Both the position numbers and the translations under genes were made by a program. The notes below the pieces were generated by a model, which made no database searches, was not told the origin of the DNA, and saw only the letters and a list, made by a program, of their open reading frames with translations. A stretch of DNA of 64,000 nucleotides from Pseudomonadota bacterium. Lineage in GTDB: Bacteria > Pseudomonadota > Gammaproteobacteria > Acidiferrobacterales > UBA6901. Shown here in pieces: positions 46,941 through 55,915 of the stretch. The stretch's first letter is position 1. Every line of letters starts with the position of its first letter. The stretch is taken from contig JAJYEE010000004.1 in the NCBI GenBank assembly GCA_021790335.1, positions 1 to 64,000 of the forward strand, written 5' to 3'.

Positions 46941-47945
46941 TCAGGGGTTCTGCAGCGGCCCGATCCAGCGCGGATCCGGGTTGTCGTCCAGAACATACTT
47001 GTTGAGATCCTCGACTTTCGGCACCGGACTTTCCTCGGCGAATTTCACGATGTCGTTCTCGATCTCGTTCGAGACTTCGCGCTCCATGGCCTTGACATCG
47101 GCATCGGTCACGACTTTGGCCTTGACGAGCTTGTCCCGGTACAGCGTGATCGGGTCACGCCGCGCCCATTCCGCCTCTTCTTCCTTGCTGCGATAGGCAG
47201 CAGTCTTGTCGGACATCGAATGCCCGCGCTGGCGGTAGGTGAGAAACTCGATGAAATAGGGACCCTTGCCCGAACGCACATGTTCTATCGCCTTGGCGGC
47301 AGCGTCCATGACGGTATCGATGTCCTGGCCGTCATGCTGGCTCGAGGATATGTTGTAGCCGCATACCCGCTTGTACTGGTCGGTCACCGCCGTGGAACGG
47401 TCGATGCGCGTGCCGATGGCGTACTGGTTGTTCTCGCACACGAATAGAACCGGCAGGTGCCACAATGACGCCATGTTCATCGTCTCGTGGAAGGTGCCCT
47501 GATTGTTGGCACCGTCGCCGAGAAAGCAGACCGCGATCTCGTCGGTGCCTTTATACTTGCATGCCAACGCCAGACCTGCCGCCAGCGGGAAGGGCTGGCC
47601 GACGAGCGCGTAGCCGCCCATGAAATGCGCGGTTGGATCGAATATGTGCATAGAGCCGCCACGACCGCGCGACGAACCCGTTTCCTTGCCGTAGAGCTCC
47701 GCCATCACTTCGCGCGCCGGAGCGCCCGCCTTGATGGCATGGACGTGGTCACGATAGCCTGTGATCACGTAATCCTTCCCGCGCCGGATCATTTCCAGCA
47801 CACCGGTGGCCACTGCCTCCTGGCCGGAATACAGATGCAGGAAGCCACCGATCTTGTGTTCCATGTAGGCTTCGAAACAGCGTTCTTCGAAGCGGCGAAA
47901 AAAGATCATCTCGCGCAACAGGCGTTTTTGGTCAGCGGCTTTCAT
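46941..47945 (-). CDS. pdhA: Pyruvate dehydrogenase E1 alpha subunit
   Basis: A 334-residue thiamine-diphosphate-binding chain. GSSRGRGGSMHIFDP is followed by the ThDP motif FLGDGANNQGTFHETMNMA and the phosphorylation-loop-like TYRQRGHSMSD. GGGAG five bases before ATG 47945 supports this start; a longer reading to 48389 runs through unlike sequence. It is the first gene of the operon. Use of the heterotetrameric alpha/beta E1 in place of the single-chain AceE common in gammaproteobacteria is notable. Confidence 0.93.
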   Translation of the reverse strand: MKAADQKRLLREMIFFRRFEERCFEAYMEHKIGGFLHLYSGQEAVATGVLEMIRRGKDYVITGYRDHVHAIKAGAPAREVMAELYGKETGSSRGRGGSMHIFDPTAHFMGGYALVGQPFPLAAGLALACKYKGTDEIAVCFLGDGANNQGTFHETMNMASLWHLPVLFVCENNQYAIGTRIDRSTAVTDQYKRVCGYNISSSQHDGQDIDTVMDAAAKAIEHVRSGKGPYFIEFLTYRQRGHSMSDKTAAYRSKEEEAEWARRDPITLYRDKLVKAKVVTDADVKAMEREVSNEIENDIVKFAEESPVPKVEDLNKYVLDDNPDPRWIGPLQNP

Positions 47946-48863
47946 GGATCTCCCTGGCATTGGGGAAAACATTCTTTTCTCAATAACCGGCGCCCGATGG
48001 CATGCCGATAACTGTTCGGACGGATACCTGGCGAATTCAAGCGGCGTATGATCGTTTTTTTGTCCGGCGAGGTCAAGGTATTGACTTTCCAAGGCGATTT
48101 GAGCGGCTGCTGACACGTGGCGGGAGGAGTCACGCGGGCACAAAGTCGCCTGTTTCGCGATAATGCCGGCATAATCGCTATCGATTCCATGGCATTCGAG
48201 ACACGGCGCAGGGCGGGTGTGCTCTGGGTCGATACCGGCCTGCCGCAAGCCATGGCTGGAAGTGCCTGATCGCAGGGCAGACGACTCAGGCCCGGGCGCT
48301 AGACTGGTGTAATATCCCCAGAGCACTTTAAATTTATTCATTTGGAAGCGCGGGCAGGGACATGCCGGATGCCGGAACCACGGACTCACGCACTCGGGCA
48401 GAGCGCGGGCGATTGGTGTTAGAATTCAAATAAAGGGGCTACGTGAATCCTAAAGCCGGTTGCGGGCGCCACCTGCAACGCTGCGCGGTGAGGAAGACCG
48501 TGGTCTGTCGACGGGGATTGTCACCGGTATCAAAATTCCTTTCCACGGACGGTTGTTATCCGCGGAATCGGTGCCTCACCCGGCGGGGAAACATGCCGCC
48601 GATGTCTCAGGAAAAGCTTACTCTGGGACGCAGGGATTGCAGCACTTTCTGAACATTGACGCCGGCACAACGCGAAACGAATAATGCCGCTACGGCAAAA
48701 CATTCATACCGTGGCAGCGCAATTTTGATCACTCGCATGGCCATTGTTGCCCCCTGATGCCTCCTGATGATTTAGGATAAACCCAAAATCAGTGGCCTGT
48801 TTAAAATCTAGCAAAAAATCTGCCGCACGCCGCCACATCTTTAGATAACTGAGGCCAATAACT
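47946..48863. other. Long non-coding stretch upstream of pdhA
   Basis: A 918-base gap between divergent pdhA and the DsbC/G-like gene. No gene is supported. A minus-strand fragment near 48200 encodes CLECHG, a heme c-like motif, but without a frame start or further family similarity. Promoters for both directions must lie here. It is unusually long for this chromosome and may contain decayed sequence or a regulatory RNA. Confidence 0.4.
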
Positions 48864-49505
48864 GTGATCTTCCTTAAGAAACATGATGTTACCGACAGGC
48901 TGTGCATCGCAATCCTGTCCGGCTTGCTGCTTTTGGCAACCGGTTTGCTGGCGCTGCTGCCCCCCCGTGCCGCGTGGGCCGCACCAGCGGCGGCCCCCAG
49001 TAAAGCGCAGGCTGCCAACGAAAGAATAGCCGAATCCATCCTGAGCGGTATCGGACAGGGAACGTGGATCGCGGAAGGCCATAACAAGCATGTCATCTAC
49101 ATATTCTTCGACCCGAATTGCCCGTATTGCCATCAGCTCTATGAGGATTTACGTCCTTGGGTCAACCGCAACGAGGTCCAGTTGCGCTGGCTGCCTGTCG
49201 GAGTGCTGATGGCAACCAGTCCCGGGAAGGCGGCCGCGATTCTCGAAGCCAAGAATCGGCTTGCCGCATTCCGACGGAATGAACAAGGATTCAGCCGGGC
49301 GTCCGGCTTCGGGCAGATACCCGAGGAACCTTTGCCGAATCCGGCGGCCAAAAAGGAATTGCTCATGAACGCGGAACTGCTGAGCCTCGCGGGCCAGGAA
49401 GCTGTGCCCGATATGGTGTTCCGCCTAAAGGACGGCACGCCGATCATAATTCAGGGAGCACCGCCACGACATATCCTGAAACAGATCATCGATCAGCTCC
49501 AGTAG
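48864..49505 (+). CDS. DsbC/DsbG-like thioredoxin-fold protein
   Basis: A 213-residue exported protein from a GTG start. The signal peptide ends near AWAAPAA (about residue 40). The thioredoxin fold holds the redox pair in FDPNCPYCHQLYED (CPYC, about 85-88), and the cis-proline region is AVPDMVFRLKDG near the C-terminus. CPYC with surrounding FDPNCPYC is typical of the DsbC/DsbG isomerase group. The usual N-terminal dimerisation domain is very short or missing. It is likely a periplasmic disulfide handler. Confidence 0.85.
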   Translation: MIFLKKHDVTDRLCIAILSGLLLLATGLLALLPPRAAWAAPAAAPSKAQAANERIAESILSGIGQGTWIAEGHNKHVIYIFFDPNCPYCHQLYEDLRPWVNRNEVQLRWLPVGVLMATSPGKAAAILEAKNRLAAFRRNEQGFSRASGFGQIPEEPLPNPAAKKELLMNAELLSLAGQEAVPDMVFRLKDGTPIIIQGAPPRHILKQIIDQLQ

Positions 49506-49803
49506 GCGATCGCGGTCCCGCCGGCTCCGGGCTGTCTGGATGCCGGCCACTTCGGGCCGAATCACGCCTGCGAAAACCCCAGGCGAGTGCTCTTTTTAGA
49601 TACGGATCAACGCGGGTTGCGTGTCGGGTGGATTAACATCTCAACCGCGCTGGATATCCGGGATGGCATCGAGCCAAGTAAGCCAAGTATAAGGAAGCGA
49701 TACCGCATGTCAGCATGCCGGTGCGGTACGCTTGTATTGGGCGGCCGGTTGGGCGCAAAGTAACTCGGCATGCATCGATATTACCTTCATGGAGGGCATT
49801 GAG

Positions 49804-50013
49804 ATGGCGAAGTCAAAAGCCGTATCGACTGAAAGGATTTCCAAGGCACCGGTTACAGCATTGACGATCTCTGCGGAGGAACGGCGCCGCATGATCGCCG
49901 AGGCGGCCTATTATCGTGCAGAGCACCGCGGGTTCGTGGGCGGGGATCCGATCGAGGACTGGCTGACGGCGGAAGCCGAACTCGAGGGACGGCTTAACCG
50001 GGTGCATCACTAA
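49804..50013 (+). CDS. DUF2934 small protein
   Basis: A 69-residue soluble protein. GGAGG eight bases before ATG 49804 sets the start; a reading from 49789 adds five residues. The DUF2934 core is clear: RRRMIAEAAYYRAEHRGFVG followed by GDPIEDWLTAEAEL. The family is widespread in proteobacteria, often near stress genes, with unknown function. Confidence 0.88.
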   Translation: MAKSKAVSTERISKAPVTALTISAEERRRMIAEAAYYRAEHRGFVGGDPIEDWLTAEAELEGRLNRVHH

Positions 50014-50112
50014 GCAGGCCTGCCGCCCGGACCCATCGGTCCCGTGGCAGGCCATCCGGGGGCGGTTCCGGGCCCAAAGTCACGGCTCTAGCCACGGAGC
50101 GGTTTGTTGCCA

Positions 50113-50139
50113 CCCGGTCGCGGGATCACCGCGACCGGG
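50113..50139. terminator. Strong hairpin after DsrE-like gene
   Basis: CCCGGTCGCGG (50113-50123) pairs perfectly with CCGCGACCGGG (50129-50139) around a 5-base loop, 14 bases past the stop of the minus-strand DsrE-like gene. No T-run follows on the minus strand, so it may be a Rho-assisted or mRNA-stabilising end. It also lies 100 bases past the plus-strand DUF2934 gene. Confidence 0.5.
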
Positions 50140-50152
50140 CGTGGGACATCAG

Positions 50153-50665
50153 CTAGAACGATGTGTGCGTCGGGGACGACGGGTGGATATAGGCCCAGCC
50201 CTCGGACTCCCGCAGGGTAATCTCGCCCATCCCGGAAGGCACAATGCTCACGAATGGATAGAGGCTGCTGCGGCTCACGTGCAGCTCACGGAGCGTGTTG
50301 TTGCATTGCGCCAGAATGACGCCCTGCTTGCGCAAATTGAGCAGCCTTTTCTCAAACCCGTTATTCTTGACATAGATGGCATATCCCTTGCTGTTTGCGA
50401 TCAGTTCAATCTTCACCTTTCCCTTCAATCTCGGATCGTCCAGCAGGTTTTCCACGTTATTGAGCGTCTTCTTGATCGCGCCATTGTTGCCGTTGTCGAT
50501 CTGAAAGATCGCCCCGTAGCTCGACTTGGTCGCCGATGCTCCGTGAAACCCGCCGGCAGCTGCAGCCTGGCCGGGGATACCCAGCACCGCCGTAACCACC
50601 GCAACGGCGCCCAGTGCGCGCCACGCAGATTTGAAGCCCGAAATTCTCCCGTTTACGCTCGTCAT
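50153..50665 (-). CDS. Second secreted DsrE-family-like protein
   Basis: A 170-residue exported protein. AGGAGG upstream fixes the ATG at 50665. The signal peptide ends near GQAAAAGG (about residue 38). The DsrE-like body has AIFQIDNGNNGAIKKTLNNV, KVKIELIANSKGYAIY, a single cysteine in ILAQCNNTLREL, and the C-terminal block SIVPSGMGEITLRESEGWAY. The Cys loop and C-terminal block match the protein at 214-645, so the two are paralogues. Two palindromes overlap its promoter region. Sulfur-carrying function is inferred from fold and organism, not shown. Confidence 0.78.
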   Translation of the reverse strand: MTSVNGRISGFKSAWRALGAVAVVTAVLGIPGQAAAAGGFHGASATKSSYGAIFQIDNGNNGAIKKTLNNVENLLDDPRLKGKVKIELIANSKGYAIYVKNNGFEKRLLNLRKQGVILAQCNNTLRELHVSRSSLYPFVSIVPSGMGEITLRESEGWAYIHPSSPTHTSF

Positions 50666-50676
50666 GCGCTCCTCCT

Positions 50677-50700
50677 TCAATTGACAATTGACTGACAGTC
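50677..50700. promoter_or_regulatory. Tandem palindromes upstream of DsrE-like gene
   Basis: TCAATTGACAATTGA (50677-50691) is a perfect 7+1+7 palindrome, and GACTGACAGTC (50690-50700) is a 5+1+5 palindrome overlapping its end. They lie immediately upstream of the ribosome site of the gene starting at 50665, so a bound repressor or a folded leader could block expression. Confidence 0.45.
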
Positions 50701-50933
50701 ATTATCCCGCCGCTGACGGCGACGGATCCGGCAGCGCCGGCCTGATGGGGCCGGATGGCCCCCGCCTGTGCGGACCGCCCTGGGACCAGCATCTTTGTTC
50801 CGGTCGCCCTCCGTGATTAAGGACGTCACCGCCCTATGGGTTTATTCCCTCGGACGCCCCAAGACAATGCAATTGGCATGGCGGGCGCAGACCGAGACCA
50901 CCCCGTCCGCAGCGCACGGCGTCGGAAACTTCG

Positions 50934-53378
50934 TCACTCCTCGAGATCGTCGACGTCGCCGCCGCCACGCTTGTCGCGCAGCGTCTGCATCTCATCCATC
51001 TCACGTAGACGCTTGAGTACGGCGGCATTGACCGTGCCCGCAGCGTACGTGCCATCCCAACGCACATCGCCTGCCGTGCGGGCCGTCAGGACTTCTATCG
51101 CCTCATCCACGGTCGAAACCGCATAAACGTGAAATTTCCCTGCCGCAACCGCGTCTACCACCTCATCCTTGAGCATCAGATGTCTGACGTTGGCCTGGGG
51201 GATAACGACGCCCTGCTCGCCCGAAAGGCCCATTGCTTTGCACACCGCAAAATATCCCTCGATTTTCTCGTTTACCCCGCCCACGGCCTGCACCTCTCCG
51301 CGCTGATTGACCGAGCCGGTGACCGCAATGGCCTGGCGCAGCGGCACGTCTGCCAATGCCGACAGCAATACCAGCAGTTCCGCTACCGATGCGCTGTCTC
51401 CGTCCACCATGCCGTAACTCTGTTCGAAGGCGATGGTCGCAGACAATGACAGCCGGTTGCCGCGAGCGAAGCGCCCGCCAAGAAAGCCGACCAGAATCAG
51501 CATGCCTTTACTGTGCACGTTGCCGCTCAGCTTGGCCTCGCGTTCGATGTTCACAACCCCTTTGCCGCCAAGAAACACCCGCGCGGTGATGCGCGATGGG
51601 CGACCGAAGGAGAAATCCCCGAGATCGTGAATCGAAAGCCCGTTGATCTGCCCCACGACCTCTCCCGCCACGTCGACCATCAGCGTCCCTTCGGCAATAA
51701 CCTCGCGGATACGCTGCCCCAGCAGATCGGAGCGGTGGATCTTTTCCTCGATCGCCTGGATAACGTGGGCGCGCTCGGTGACCGAAGCGCCTCCGCGGCT
51801 CGCCCAGTAGCTTGATTCGCGAACCAGATCGGCCAGATCGCTGAATCTCAGCGACAGCTTGCGCTGATGCTCGGCCGCACGCGCGGCCTGCTCCAGAATG
51901 CCCGCAACCGCACCGGCATCGAACGGCAACAGGCCTTCGTCACGACACAGATTGGCAACGAAGTGCGCGTACTGCATCGGTGACTCGTCGGCCAGATCCC
52001 GGATCACGTCAAAATCCGCCTTTACCTTGAAGATGCGGCCGAAGTCCTCGTCGTATGCTTGCAGGAGGTAATAGAGAAACGGACTGCCGACCATTATGAC
52101 GCGCAAGCGCATCGGGATCGGCTCCGGCCTGATGGATGCCGTGGCAACGATGCCATAGGCCTCGGCCGGGTCTTCAATCACGACTTCCTGGCGCATGACG
52201 GCGCGCTTCAGCGCTTCCCACGAAAACGGGCTTCGCAGCACATCGAGTGCGTTCACCAGCAGGTAACCGCCGTTCGACCTCAGCATGGATCCGGCCTTGA
52301 TGAGCGTAAAATCGGCGTAAAGAAACCCCATGCGCGCTTTGCGTTCAACCCGGCCCACGAGATTTGCATAAGTCGGGTTGGTGTCCTCCAGGATCGGAGC
52401 CCCGCGCGTCTCTTCGTTGTCCACGACCAGGTTCACCGCATAGCGGATGACGAATCGTCCGGCATTGTCCTCGGGCACATCGGCTGTCTCGGCGGTCTCC
52501 AGAAAGCCCTCGAAATTCTTCAGAACGTCGTCCTGCATCGAGCGGATGTAGTCCAGCACGTTGGCGAAGTCCCGGTACTTTTCGCGCACGCCCTCGAACA
52601 GGTGCTCGGATGTATAGCTCGCCACGCGCTGGTTGAGGTCCTCGACCTTGCTGTTTATCTCCTCCTGCGAGGCCCGCAACTTCTGGCGGAACACGCGCAC
52701 AGCTTCGTCCACATCCTTTTCGCGGCGCTGAATGTCCGCCTTTACCTCGGGATCGAGGTCGGCGAATTCTTCGGGCGCGATCGGCTTGCCCTTGCGGAGG
52801 GGCACTGTCACAAACCCCATGGGGGTGGCCTTGATCAGAAAATCCAGCTGTTTTGCATGCTCTTCCAGATCCGCACTGAGGGCGGCATGGGTCTTGGAAA
52901 AGTCTTCTTGCAGGGACTGATGCTGCTCTTCGTAGTCCTTGCTCTGGAACGCCTTGCGAAAGGCATCCTTGAGTGCATTGACCAGGGTCTCTATGTCGCG
53001 GCGGAACTCACCTCCGCGGCCGGCAGGCAAATTGAGAGCGCGCGGACGATCCGGATCGCGAAAATTGTAAACGTAACACCAGTCCTCCGGGGTCGGCTGC
53101 GACTCGGCAACCTGGCGAAGCATGGGCTTGATGATGGTGTTCTTGCCGGTGCCGGGAACACCGCAGACATATATGTTGTATCCATGCCCCGAGACGTGCA
53201 GCCCGAAATCCATGGCCCGCACCGCACGCTCCTGGCCGATGATTTCCCTGGATTCGGCGAGATCCTGGGTGGTCTTGAATGGAAACAGCTCGGCGCCGAA
53301 GCGCACACGCAGTCTCGATATGGGAAGCTCCGCATGCGCGGGTGCAGCGCCGACGCTTTCGAGTCTGGTGATGGACAT
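50934..53378 (-). CDS. LonB-like ATP-dependent protease
   Basis: An 814-residue cytosolic AAA+ protease of the LonB/YcbZ class, without the N-terminal domain of classical Lon. Walker A is GVPGTGKNT (73-81), with Asn where Thr/Ser usually follows the lysine. A long helical insert (about 190-300) follows. The S16 protease domain is complete: nucleophile S662 in DGDSAS and K705 in NEKIEG, the same 43-residue spacing as in E. coli Lon. GGAGGG six bases before ATG 53378 sets the start. It begins 66 bases after the GroEL-paralogue stop on the same strand, so the two are probably an operon. The C-terminus is acidic. Confidence 0.9.
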   Translation of the reverse strand: MSITRLESVGAAPAHAELPISRLRVRFGAELFPFKTTQDLAESREIIGQERAVRAMDFGLHVSGHGYNIYVCGVPGTGKNTIIKPMLRQVAESQPTPEDWCYVYNFRDPDRPRALNLPAGRGGEFRRDIETLVNALKDAFRKAFQSKDYEEQHQSLQEDFSKTHAALSADLEEHAKQLDFLIKATPMGFVTVPLRKGKPIAPEEFADLDPEVKADIQRREKDVDEAVRVFRQKLRASQEEINSKVEDLNQRVASYTSEHLFEGVREKYRDFANVLDYIRSMQDDVLKNFEGFLETAETADVPEDNAGRFVIRYAVNLVVDNEETRGAPILEDTNPTYANLVGRVERKARMGFLYADFTLIKAGSMLRSNGGYLLVNALDVLRSPFSWEALKRAVMRQEVVIEDPAEAYGIVATASIRPEPIPMRLRVIMVGSPFLYYLLQAYDEDFGRIFKVKADFDVIRDLADESPMQYAHFVANLCRDEGLLPFDAGAVAGILEQAARAAEHQRKLSLRFSDLADLVRESSYWASRGGASVTERAHVIQAIEEKIHRSDLLGQRIREVIAEGTLMVDVAGEVVGQINGLSIHDLGDFSFGRPSRITARVFLGGKGVVNIEREAKLSGNVHSKGMLILVGFLGGRFARGNRLSLSATIAFEQSYGMVDGDSASVAELLVLLSALADVPLRQAIAVTGSVNQRGEVQAVGGVNEKIEGYFAVCKAMGLSGEQGVVIPQANVRHLMLKDEVVDAVAAGKFHVYAVSTVDEAIEVLTARTAGDVRWDGTYAAGTVNAAVLKRLREMDEMQTLRDKRGGGDVDDLEE

Positions 53379-53444
53379 TTTCAACCCTCCCGCAAACGGT
53401 ATCCGGCACCGTGACGCCCGGCCCATCGCCGCCCGTCGCCCCGG

Positions 53445-55070
53445 TCACAGACCGGCCTGCGTAGCGGCCTCCCGTACCGCCCCGGGCGGCTCGGGAATTT
53501 CGGTCATCGTGGCTTCCGTCAGAAGCAGCACACTTGCAACCGAAACAGCATTTTCGAGCGCGATACGCACGACTTTGGTCGGATCGACGATCCCCGCCTG
53601 CACGAGGTCGACGTATTCCTTGGTGGCGGCATCGAAGCCGAGATTCCCCTCGCCGGCAAGCATGCGGCTGACGACTACGCCTCCATCGACCGCAGAGTTT
53701 TCGGCAATCTGGCGGGTCGGTGCCTCGAGCGCCCGCGCCAGAATCTGCAGCCCGGTCTTCATGTCGCCGTCGCATCCGGCCTGCGCACGGACCACCGCGG
53801 CCGTGGCGCGCAGCAGGGCGAGGCCGCCACCCGGGACTATGCCTTCGGCAACTGCCGCCTTGGTGGCACTGATCGCGTCCTCGAGCGCCTCCTTGCGGCT
53901 TTTCATCTCGGCTTCCGACGGCGCCCCGGCGCGGATCACGGCCACACCGCCGGACAGCTTGGCCAGCCGCTCCTCGAGCTTCTCCCGGTCATAGTCGCTC
54001 GCCACCTTTTCCATCTGCCTGCGTATCTGCTGGATGCGTGCTTCGATCGCCTTGCGCTCGCCGGCACCCCCGATGACCGTTGTCGCGTCCCGGCTGACGA
54101 CCACACGCTTCGCGCGCCCGAGCTGATCCGGCTGAACGTTCTCGAGCTTGATGCCGACCTCATCGGATATCACCTGACCGCCGGTAAGCACAGCCATGTC
54201 GCCGAGCAGCTCCTTGCGCCGTTCGCCGAAGCCCGGAGCCTTGACCGCGACACTGCGCAACACGCCGCGAATCTGGTTTACGATAAGCGTTGCGAGCGCT
54301 TCGCCCTCGACCTCCTCGGCGACGAACAGAATCGGCCGCCCGGTCTTGGCGATCTGCTCCAGCAGCGCAATGAGATCCTGGAGCGCGCCTACCCGCTTGT
54401 CGGCAATGAGGATATAGGTGTCCTCCAGGACGGCCTCCATCTTCTCGGCGTCGGTGACGAAGTACGGGGAGAGATATCCCCGGTCAAACTGCATTCCTTC
54501 AACCACCTCCAGCTGTGTCTCGGTGGTCTTCGATTCCTCCACCGTGATCACGCCGTCGCCGCCCACCTTCTCCATCGCCCCGGCAACCAGTTCTCCGATA
54601 GCCGCATCGTTATGCGCGGAAATCGTGGCAACCTGGGCCTTTTCCTTGCGCGTTTCGACCGGACGCGACAGTCCGCGGAGCGATTCGACCGCCGCCTTCA
54701 AACCCCGCTCCAGGCCACGCTTGATATCGATTGCACTGGCACCGGCCACCACGTTGCGCACACCATCGGCGAATATGGCATGGGCCAGAATCGTTGCCGT
54801 GCTGGTGCCGTCTCCGACCGTCTCCGCGGTCTTCTCTGCTGCCTGACGGAGCACCTGCGCCCCGAGATTCTCCTCCGGGTCCTCCAGGTCGATCTCCTTG
54901 GCAATGGTGACACCGTCGTTGCAGACGACAGGCGCGCCCCATTTTCGCTGGATAAGAACCGACTTGGATTTCGGGCCAAGAGTGATGCGCACCGCATCGG
55001 CGAGAGATGTCGCGCCGTGAAGGATCTTCTCGCGCGCGGCAGACCGAAACAGGATCCGTTTGTGTGCCAT
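53445..55070 (-). CDS. GroEL paralogue without GGM tail
   Basis: A 541-residue chaperonin. The ATP site is [12 protein letters not shown], and the hydrolytic aspartate is in [16 protein letters not shown]. The apical domain is complete ([17 protein letters not shown]). The N-terminus [20 protein letters not shown] is diverged, and the C-terminus ends [12 protein letters not shown] with no Gly-Gly-Met repeats. No groES precedes it and no CIRCE element was seen, unlike a housekeeping groESL operon. GAAGGAG before ATG 55070 sets the start. It is followed by a Lon-like protease gene. Probably a specialised second GroEL; the main groESL must lie elsewhere. Confidence 0.92.
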   Translation of the reverse strand: MAHKRILFRSAAREKILHGATSLADAVRITLGPKSKSVLIQRKWGAPVVCNDGVTIAKEIDLEDPEENLGAQVLRQAAEKTAETVGDGTSTATILAHAIFADGVRNVVAGASAIDIKRGLERGLKAAVESLRGLSRPVETRKEKAQVATISAHNDAAIGELVAGAMEKVGGDGVITVEESKTTETQLEVVEGMQFDRGYLSPYFVTDAEKMEAVLEDTYILIADKRVGALQDLIALLEQIAKTGRPILFVAEEVEGEALATLIVNQIRGVLRSVAVKAPGFGERRKELLGDMAVLTGGQVISDEVGIKLENVQPDQLGRAKRVVVSRDATTVIGGAGERKAIEARIQQIRRQMEKVASDYDREKLEERLAKLSGGVAVIRAGAPSEAEMKSRKEALEDAISATKAAVAEGIVPGGGLALLRATAAVVRAQAGCDGDMKTGLQILARALEAPTRQIAENSAVDGGVVVSRMLAGEGNLGFDAATKEYVDLVQAGIVDPTKVVRIALENAVSVASVLLLTEATMTEIPEPPGAVREAATQAGL

Positions 55071-55213
55071 GGGCCGTGCTCCTTCGGTACGCGCCGCACG
55101 CATCCTTGCCTTCGGCCTGCAGCCGTACATGCCAGGGCCGCACCGTCGGCCTATCGCGCCGTGCACGCGGTGTCGGCATGAACACATACTATTCCCTGCC
55201 TGATGGAGCGCCT

Positions 55214-55227
55214 TTGACCCATGTCAA
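55214..55227. promoter_or_regulatory. FNR/Anr-like box
   Basis: TTGAC-CCAT-GTCAA is a perfect 5-4-5 palindrome matching the FNR/CRP-family consensus TTGAN-N4-NTCAA closely. It lies 144 bases before the GroEL-paralogue start on the minus strand and 184 bases before the WbuC-type gene on the plus strand. Regulation by an FNR-type protein in response to oxygen is inferred from the motif only. Confidence 0.5.
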
Positions 55228-55410
55228 CAATTGCCGGGGGATCCCTTTGCCCTGCCAAGCCGGCGCACTGCGCCGGTCCGGACGGCCCGCACGAGCACCT
55301 GTCCTGCATTACCTGCGCTGCGGGGCGGAAGGCTCAAGCCCCGGGCCCGCAGACCTCTTCTGCGGCGGCTCTGCTATCATGTGCACAGCTCCTTGCCGGG
55401 ACGTGATCCG

Positions 55411-55887
55411 ATGAAGAACATTCAAGTGATCGACCGTGCGCTGCTCGACGAAGTGTCGCGCATGGCCCGCAAATCGCCGCGGCGGCGCAAGAACTACAAC
55501 TTTCATTCCGCAGACGATGATGCCAGCCATCGTCTGCTCAATGCCATGGAACCGGATTCCTATATCCAGCCGCACCGTCATATCGATCCCGCCAAGGACG
55601 AGACCATCATCGTGCTGCGCGGCCGTTTCGGCGTGGTTTTCTTCGATCCCTCCGGGGCCATCTCCGGCACGACTTTGCTTGATGCGAACGGTCCGGCCAT
55701 CGGACTGACTGTTCCGCATGGCGTCTTCCACACACTCGTGGCACTCGCGCCCGCGGGCGTGTTCTTCGAGTCCAAGGCCGGACCCTATCGCCCGCTTGCG
55801 GCCAACGAACGGGCACAGTGGTCGCCCGCCGAGCAGGATGCGACAGCGCGCGAGTATCTGACGCATCTGGCCGGGCTATTCCAGTAA
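55411..55887 (+). CDS. WbuC-family cupin-fold protein
   Basis: A 158-residue protein. Early residues MKNIQVIDRALLDEVSRMAR are typical of the family. The cupin core has NAMEPDSYIQPHRHIDPAKD (metal-binding histidines) and VLRGRFGVVFFD, with VPHGVFHTLVALAPAGVFFE in the second motif. WbuC-type proteins occur with O-antigen genes in some bacteria, but their reaction is unknown. It lies 28 bases before the nickel transporter and may share its message. Confidence 0.88.
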   Translation: MKNIQVIDRALLDEVSRMARKSPRRRKNYNFHSADDDASHRLLNAMEPDSYIQPHRHIDPAKDETIIVLRGRFGVVFFDPSGAISGTTLLDANGPAIGLTVPHGVFHTLVALAPAGVFFESKAGPYRPLAANERAQWSPAEQDATAREYLTHLAGLFQ

Positions 55888-55915
55888 TGATTCCAGAGAC
55901 GCCGGGTCAGCCCCG

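Noticed and set aside
48160-48240. CLECHG motif suggesting a cytochrome c
   Set aside because: Single motif in an upstream extension of the pdhA frame, with no signal peptide, no start with ribosome site and no axial Met context. Kept only as a remark on the gap.
52059-53414. Plus-strand frame of 451 codons
   Set aside because: Antisense to the LonB-like protease.
54700-55070. groES or CIRCE element upstream of the GroEL paralogue
   Set aside because: Neither a GroES-like frame nor the TTAGCACTC-N9-GAGTGCTAA repeat is present.
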